Assembly (NCBI GenBank): GCA_019894875.1
Contig: JAGXNR010000053.1
Location: 1-17,149 of the forward strand
Source: Promethearchaeota archaeon
Lineage (GTDB): Archaea > Asgardarchaeota > Lokiarchaeia > Sigynarchaeales > SOKP01
Direction of reading: 5' to 3'
DNA length: 17,149 bases
The notes beneath the pieces were generated by a model, which saw only the letters and a program-made list of their open reading frames with translations, did no database searches and was not told where the DNA came from. The translations under genes were made by a program, and so were the position numbers. This document shows positions 7,174 through 11,484 of the stretch, piece by piece. Every line of letters starts with the position of its first letter. Within the stretch, counting starts at the first letter, position 1.

Positions 7174-7811
7174 GTACTAAGGATGATCTATTCCAACACG
7201 TTGTAGAATTAGAAGAAACTAAAACTTACGAGTTGGTAAAACAATTAGTAGAAGATGGTGTTGACCCAAAAGAGATTATTGATATATTAAGTAAAGCTGT
7301 AGATGTCATTGGTGAAAAATTTAGTAAAAAAGAATATTTTCTTGCTGAACTTGTTATGGCTGGTGAAATTTTCCAACAGTCCTCTAAAATACTTGAACCA
7401 GCACTTAAAAAAGATAGTAGTAAAGTGAAAAGCAAAGGAGTTGTAGTAATAGGAACCGTAAAAGGTGATGTTCACGATATCGGTAAAAATATTTTTGTTA
7501 CCCTGTTAAAAACAGCGGGAATCGAAGTATATGATTTAGGTGTTGATATTCCCGCTAAAAACTTCGTAGAAAAAGTGAAAGAAACAAATGCGGATGTTGT
7601 TGGATATTCAGGATTATTAACTGTTGCTCTTGAAACTATGAAGGAAACTACTGAAGCTTTAAAATCCGAGGGATTGAGAGATCAAGTAAAAATAATTATT
7701 GGTGGTTTACCTACTGATGAATTGTGGATGAAGGAAGCTGGTGCTGATGCCTTCACGGATAATGCCTTTGAAGGTGTAAAAATCGTAAAGAAATGGTTAA
7801 AGGAGGGATAA
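7170..7811 (+). CDS. Corrinoid (cobalamin-binding) protein of a methyltransferase system, MtaC/MtbC/MttC type
   Basis: Carries the methyl group on a cobalamin cofactor between a substrate methyltransferase and a second methyltransferase. The N-terminal 85 or so residues form the helical cap domain. The C-terminal Rossmann-like B12 domain starts at KGVVVIGTVKGD and holds the base-off/His-on motif D100-V-H102-D-I-G105; His102 is the lower cobalt ligand. GYSGLL (145-150) and IIGGLPT (176-182) are the other conserved cobalamin contacts. The length of 213 is standard. It has a strong Shine-Dalgarno (TAGGAGGT at 7151-7158) and overlaps the small gene before it. The methyl donor (methanol, methylamine, glycine betaine or a methoxylated compound) cannot be told, because no substrate-specific methyltransferase is adjacent. 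Confidence 0.92.
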   Translation: MSTKDDLFQHVVELEETKTYELVKQLVEDGVDPKEIIDILSKAVDVIGEKFSKKEYFLAELVMAGEIFQQSSKILEPALKKDSSKVKSKGVVVIGTVKGDVHDIGKNIFVTLLKTAGIEVYDLGVDIPAKNFVEKVKETNADVVGYSGLLTVALETMKETTEALKSEGLRDQVKIIIGGLPTDELWMKEAGADAFTDNAFEGVKIVKKWLKEG

Positions 7812-7813
7812 TT

Positions 7814-8971
7814 ATGGAATTCGAACCTATTAAAGAAGAACCTATGACCTCAGTCGAAAGGGTATTAACTGCCATGAGTTTGAAAGAACCTGATCGAGTT
7901 CCAGTGTGGCCTCTAATAGACTTTCTCCCCGCAAACCATATAGATGTCACAGCTCAAGAAATACTCGAAGACCCTGATAAATCTCAATATGCATTTGAAT
8001 GGATCTACCATAAATTAGGAGGGTATGACATAGCTATGGCAGGTGGAGGAATGTATATGATGTATATAAACCCGTTTCCCGATTTCTTTTCAGCATATTA
8101 TGTCGATTGGAGATTACCCGGTCGTATGTTAGATGTAAACGAACCACCTCAATTAGTTGAGAGAAGTCTTGATAACCCAATATTAACAGTAAATGACTAT
8201 GATCGAATAATTGATGAAGGATTACTATGGTTAGCTAACTTTGAAAGAGCTGGGATGGGTGATATGACAAAGCTAGGAAAAATCGGAGCAAAAGTGGCAG
8301 AAAATACCAAAAAATGGTGGACTCATTACCAGGTGCCTACTTTTACCGATGGTGCAGTAATCGTACCTTTTGATCTTTTGTCTGTGTTCAGAGGCTCAAC
8401 TAATTTCATGAAAGATATTTATAGATATCCTGATAAAATAAAGGAAGTTAGTGATTTCTTAATAGATAATGTGATCGCAATGGGAGAATACGGTGTCTCT
8501 AAAGCAAAAGGTAAAACACTTTTAGTAGGTGCTGTAAGAGCTAGTGCTGACTTTATCTCAATAAAACATTTTGAAGAATTATTTTGGCCTTATTTTAAAA
8601 AAATAGTAACTCGATATGTAAACGACGGTTTCATTGTACAGCTTCATATGGATACCAATTGGACAGACCGATTACATTACTTACTAGAATTACCTAAAGG
8701 AAAAATTTACATGCATATGGATGAACGGACCGATATATTCAAGGCAAAGGAAATACTCGGTGATCATATGTGCATCCAGGGAAACATAAAACCTTCCCTA
8801 TTTACTTTGGGAACTCCCGCGATGATCGAAAAACAAACTAAAGAGATAATTGATAAATGCGCTGAAGGTGGTGGATTGTTTGTTGGAGCTGAAATTCCAG
8901 ATAACGCGAAACTCGAAAATATCAAAGCTATGATAGACACGTGCAAAACCTATGGTGTATATCGAAAATAA
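7814..8971 (+). CDS. Uroporphyrinogen decarboxylase-like (MtaA/MtbA-type) corrinoid methyltransferase
   Basis: UroD-superfamily TIM-barrel protein of 385 residues that in this context should transfer a methyl group to or from the adjacent corrinoid protein. Family hallmarks include VERVLTAMSLKEPDRVPV near the N-terminus, DIFKAKEILGDHMCIQGNI (about 307-325), SLFTLGTP, and the C-terminal IPDNAKLENIKAM. In MtaA-type enzymes the zinc ligands are a His-x-Cys pair and a later Cys before the I-P segment. Here the matching places read LHMD (His278, Asp280) and VGAEIP, with Ala359 where Cys is usual. Zinc chemistry may therefore differ. ATG 7814 has GGAGGG seven bases upstream and follows the corrinoid stop by two bases; the frame itself is open from 7793. 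Confidence 0.82.
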   Translation: MEFEPIKEEPMTSVERVLTAMSLKEPDRVPVWPLIDFLPANHIDVTAQEILEDPDKSQYAFEWIYHKLGGYDIAMAGGGMYMMYINPFPDFFSAYYVDWRLPGRMLDVNEPPQLVERSLDNPILTVNDYDRIIDEGLLWLANFERAGMGDMTKLGKIGAKVAENTKKWWTHYQVPTFTDGAVIVPFDLLSVFRGSTNFMKDIYRYPDKIKEVSDFLIDNVIAMGEYGVSKAKGKTLLVGAVRASADFISIKHFEELFWPYFKKIVTRYVNDGFIVQLHMDTNWTDRLHYLLELPKGKIYMHMDERTDIFKAKEILGDHMCIQGNIKPSLFTLGTPAMIEKQTKEIIDKCAEGGGLFVGAEIPDNAKLENIKAMIDTCKTYGVYRK

Positions 8972-8972
8972 A

Positions 8973-9010
8973 ATTGATTACTTTAAATCAATATTCTAAA
9001 TTTTTTTTTA
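8973..9010 (+). terminator. Hairpin plus T-tract ending the methyltransferase operon
   Basis: ATTGATT (8973-8979), loop ACTTTA, then the perfect complement AATCAAT (8986-8992), followed by nine T at 9001-9009. It lies directly after the last stop. The stem is AT-rich, but hairpin and T-run together make a good terminator candidate. Confidence 0.55.
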
Positions 9011-9399
9011 TTAAAATCCAACAAGAGTTAATGATTTTATAAAATTCTTAAGTTTAATTTTAAACAATTCTTACCCATGTTATTTAAAGAATTATATTAG
9101 ATGTTTTCACTAAGTGATTCTTTCGAATTTTGTAATTTCTTGCATAATAATCGATTGAAACAAAAGAATATTACTACTTCTGTAAACCTAAGCTTGGAGG
9201 TTTCCTAAAATAAATTAGGAAAATATTGTGAGGTGAAAATTGATTTATAATGTGGTTACAAAAATTCCGAGTTAAATTATATACACAAGATGTTCAATTT
9301 AGTGAAGATATAATTTGACTACGGTTTCGGGATAGCATCGAATGTGAAATATATATAGTTAGATTTTTTTGTCAATATATGGGAAAGTAAAAATATCGA
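9011..9399. other. Spacer before the GTPase gene; one possible small ORF at 9250-9318
   Basis: No sizeable gene. ATG 9250 opens a 22-codon frame (MWLQKFRVKLYTQDVQFSED, two more residues, then TGA 9316-9318) that looks peptide-like. Its nearest ribosome-site-like motif (GAGGTG, 9230-9235) is about 14 bases upstream, further than usual. A 35-codon frame from ATG 9101 lacks a ribosome site. The GTPase promoter lies at the right end. Confidence 0.3.
9347..9358 (+). promoter_or_regulatory. TATA box of the GTPase gene
   Basis: AAATATATATAG at 9347-9358, followed by a T-rich stretch. A start about 25 bases on, near 9378, gives a short leader of roughly 20 bases to ATG 9400 or 50 to ATG 9427. Confidence 0.5.
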
Positions 9400-9403
9400 A
9401 TGT
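9374..9403 (+). repeat. Direct repeat copy 1 (30 bases) across the GTPase start codon
   Basis: 9374-9403 matches 9971-10000 at 26 of 30 positions; the four differences are all transitions. Shared core words are AATATAT, GGAAAG, ATATC and AATGT. This copy includes the ATG at 9400 and the purine-rich leader before it. Confidence 0.6.
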
Positions 9404-9948
9404 CAATATTCCTTTATAGTGAAAAGATGTCAAGTTATAAATTCAAAATTGTACTAACAGGTGCTGCAACAGTAGGTAAGACCCGTTTAATTCAAAAATT
9501 CATTAAAAATAGGTTTCAAGCAAATTACAAGCTAACTGTAGGTGTCGACATTCTCACGAAAGATGTTGAATTTAGGCAAGGAGAAATTGCTACTTTAAGT
9601 ATTTGGGATATAGGAGAACAACAACGTTTTGATTTTATTCGCAGTATATTTTATAAAGGATCAGCTGGAGCTTTATTAGTTTTTGATTTAACACGAGAAC
9701 AAACATACATTGAAATCAGGAAAGGGTTTACTGAAATTAAAAAATTTGCGGGTTCTATTCCTTTTATCTTAATCGGAAATAAGATTCATTTACTTAAAAT
9801 GATGGATAAAGCAATTATCCGAAAAGAGGCTCGTGAATTTGCTAAAAATGAGGGAGGGATTTATATTGAAACATCTCCAAACCGTATTGATGATATTGAA
9901 GAAGCAGTTCGTAAGTTTACTTGTAGAATTATAGAATCAAGATCATAA
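9400..9948 (+). CDS. Ras/Rab-like small GTPase with altered G3 and G4 motifs
   Basis: Small GTPase of the eukaryote-like Ras superfamily common in Asgard archaea. The P-loop is intact: GAATVGKT (21-28). Switch I Thr46 lies in LTVGVD. The G3 region reads WDIGEQQRF (69-77), where W-D-x-x-G-Q is usual: Glu73 replaces the DxxG glycine while Gln74 remains. The G4 motif is GNKIH, with His130 in place of the aspartate that selects guanine; G5 is ETSPN rather than SAK. No C-terminal prenylation cysteine is present. ATG 9427 (MSSYKFKIVLTG) gives the more usual family N-terminus and may be the real start; neither start has a strong ribosome site. It may bind nucleotide poorly or non-canonically. Confidence 0.88.
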   Translation: MSIFLYSEKMSSYKFKIVLTGAATVGKTRLIQKFIKNRFQANYKLTVGVDILTKDVEFRQGEIATLSIWDIGEQQRFDFIRSIFYKGSAGALLVFDLTREQTYIEIRKGFTEIKKFAGSIPFILIGNKIHLLKMMDKAIIRKEAREFAKNEGGIYIETSPNRIDDIEEAVRKFTCRIIESRS

Positions 9949-9970
9949 GATCATAAGATCTATTGCAGTT

Positions 9971-10000
9971 AATATATAGGAAAGCAAAGATATCAAATGT
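9971..10000 (+). repeat. Direct repeat copy 2 (30 bases) downstream of the GTPase gene
   Basis: Partner of 9374-9403, offset 597 bases. It also contains an ATG at the equivalent place (9997-9999), which opens only a 13-codon frame to TAA 10036-10038. Just before it, the GTPase 3' end carries three near-perfect copies of AGATCATA (9938-9961). Confidence 0.6.
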
Positions 10001-10067
10001 ATTATATTGGCAGAATTTTATTTATAATTAAAGTATAATTTCGGTAAGGTTTAGGATGTATGCTATT

Positions 10068-10631
10068 TCAAACCTTTTCTTTTTCTCTATTGCTTATAGC
10101 AATTCCAAGTTGATAAGCTTCTTCTAATTGATCTTGGCACATTGAAATTGGAATATCTTTTTGTTCGTCTTTATTATATGTACAGCAGGTAATTATGAAC
10201 AATTTGATGTTAAAAAAGGGCGCTATCCTCTCAAAAAATGCAACTGTTGATTCGCAGTGATGACGATAAGTAATTATGACTACAAATGTTTTGTTTGCGA
10301 AGCCTTCCCACGCAAGGGCTTCCATTCTATCGAATACTGTTTTTAGTTGAGCCGTCATATACCCCCAATACATAGGAGTCGCAAAAACTATCGTGTTTGC
10401 TTTTTTATACGCAGAATAAATTTGTTCCATGTCATCCTTTATCGCACAGCTATGATTTGCTGACGTTGCGCATGTTAGACATCCTTGACATGGTTTAATA
10501 TTTAATTCATTGGTGTAGAAATGTTGTACTTCCTTATCTCTATTGGTATTCAATCCTCTTAAGAAATTTTCTGCTAAAGTATCTGAATTTTGATTTTTTC
10601 TGGGACTCCCATGGAGCACTAAGGTTTTCAT
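10068..10631 (-). CDS. Iron-sulfur flavoprotein (Isf-like), NAD(P)H-dependent FMN reductase family
   Basis: Flavodoxin-fold electron carrier or reductase of 187 residues. The FMN phosphate loop is GSPRKNQNSDT (8-18) after a first strand LVLH. Next comes a compact cysteine motif, C48-x2-C51-x2-C54-x7-C62, matching the Cx2Cx2Cx4-7C signature known for the 4Fe-4S cluster of methanogen iron-sulfur flavoproteins. ATPMYWGYMTAQLKTVFDR (85-103) is the second flavin-contact segment. Family members move electrons from ferredoxin or NAD(P)H and some help reduce oxygen or peroxide. ATG 10631 is chosen because the GSPR loop then begins at residue 8, as usual. It stands alone, convergent with the GTPase gene. 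Confidence 0.85.
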   Translation of the reverse strand: MKTLVLHGSPRKNQNSDTLAENFLRGLNTNRDKEVQHFYTNELNIKPCQGCLTCATSANHSCAIKDDMEQIYSAYKKANTIVFATPMYWGYMTAQLKTVFDRMEALAWEGFANKTFVVIITYRHHCESTVAFFERIAPFFNIKLFIITCCTYNKDEQKDIPISMCQDQLEEAYQLGIAISNREKEKV

Positions 10632-10863
10632 AACACTACAATCTCTTTCTAAAAATGGGTTTTTTATCTCCTAAATTTTTGCTGATTTATAAGAATTTGT
10701 TCGTCATAAGGGGATTAAACCAGATATCATGGAAAATTTCAATTAATTTATAAAAGTAGATAATCCCAACTGTTCTATTATGTTCATAAGTTTCAATGAA
10801 TCAAATTGCTTCTATGAGCCCTTCTACCTAGAAGACTTATTAATTCTCTTAATTTTTTGGTAT
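10632..10863. other. Spacer between flavoprotein and two-helix membrane protein genes
   Basis: No intact gene. On the minus strand two short frames abut with a shift between them: one contains LRELISLLGRRAHRSNLIH (about 10797-10860), the other ETYEHNRTVGIIYFYKLIEI and onwards to TAA near 10693. They could be a decayed gene, but each is short enough to arise by chance. Confidence 0.2.
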
Positions 10864-11484
10864 TTATTCCTCTTTTTTTCCTGCATCTAAGAGTTCAGAA
10901 TTGGTTTCTGAAGATTTTTCAAATTCTTCCGGTTCTTTTTGAGCATCTTCTACAGCTTCATTTTTAGTATTGCTATCTTTGATATAATTGGCATAAAGAG
11001 GATTTAAAAAATTAAAAATGAGTGTTTCACTATAATCGCTTAAGGTAACCTCCAAAAATTCATCAAGATTAATCTTACTTTTCGTCTTTTTTAAATAGTA
11101 CAAATAGGGAAGAATAATAGATGTAGTAAATATACTAATGCTTAAAAAAATAGAATAGGTTAGGATGTAAAAATAAATTGCTAAGATTAATCCAATTATG
11201 CCGGATATTAATAATAATTGACCACTCTTACTAGAAATACCTGTTTTCATTTTAACCTTATCTACGCATTCATTACAAATAGGTAAATTACACGAGTAAT
11301 CTTTTTTATATTCTTTGTTTGGTATAAAAGAACCATAAGTATTTTGTTTATACTGGTTTTCTGTAGTAACACCACAAATAATACATACTTTTGGGAATAA
11401 AATCTCTTCAGCATCTTGAAATTTAATTGTTTTATCCTCAATTTTTTGACTGACATTCTTCTTTATCGTGTTAGCTGACGACAA
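10864..11484 (-). CDS. Two-helix membrane protein with N-terminal cysteine (zinc) cluster; partner gene of the caspase
   Basis: Family not recognised. Residues 1-30 are polar. C34-I-I-C37, then C65-x4-C70-x2-C73 about 28 residues later, look like a zinc-binding module. Two adjacent membrane helices follow (about 88-108 and 110-130, with only a tight turn between), then a hydrophilic C-terminal half ending in an acidic, glutamate-rich tail (about 175-206). Cysteine cluster and tail should face the same side, probably the cytoplasm. The start is TTG 11484, immediately after the TAA of the caspase gene, with GGAGG (about 11496-11500) overlapping that gene's last codons, so the two are translationally coupled. 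The architecture suggests a membrane adaptor working with the protease; no enzymatic motif is visible. Confidence 0.75.
   Translation of the reverse strand: MSSANTIKKNVSQKIEDKTIKFQDAEEILFPKVCIICGVTTENQYKQNTYGSFIPNKEYKKDYSCNLPICNECVDKVKMKTGISSKSGQLLLISGIIGLILAIYFYILTYSIFLSISIFTTSIILPYLYYLKKTKSKINLDEFLEVTLSDYSETLIFNFLNPLYANYIKDSNTKNEAVEDAQKEPEEFEKSSETNSELLDAGKKEE

Noticed and set aside
8971..9110. Search for a tRNA or riboswitch near the corrinoid operon (cobalamin riboswitch expected in bacteria)
   Set aside because: No cloverleaf or conserved B12-box is visible upstream of 7015 or after 8971; only an AT hairpin and T-run.
9938..9961. Three near-copies of AGATCATA as a possible CRISPR or attachment site
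   Set aside because: Adjacent 8-base tandem copies with no spacers, partly inside the GTPase coding end; simple slippage repeat.
10693..10860. Two abutting minus-strand frames resembling a frameshifted small gene
   Set aside because: Each is under 40 codons and lacks a start with ribosome site; too likely by chance in AT-rich DNA to call.
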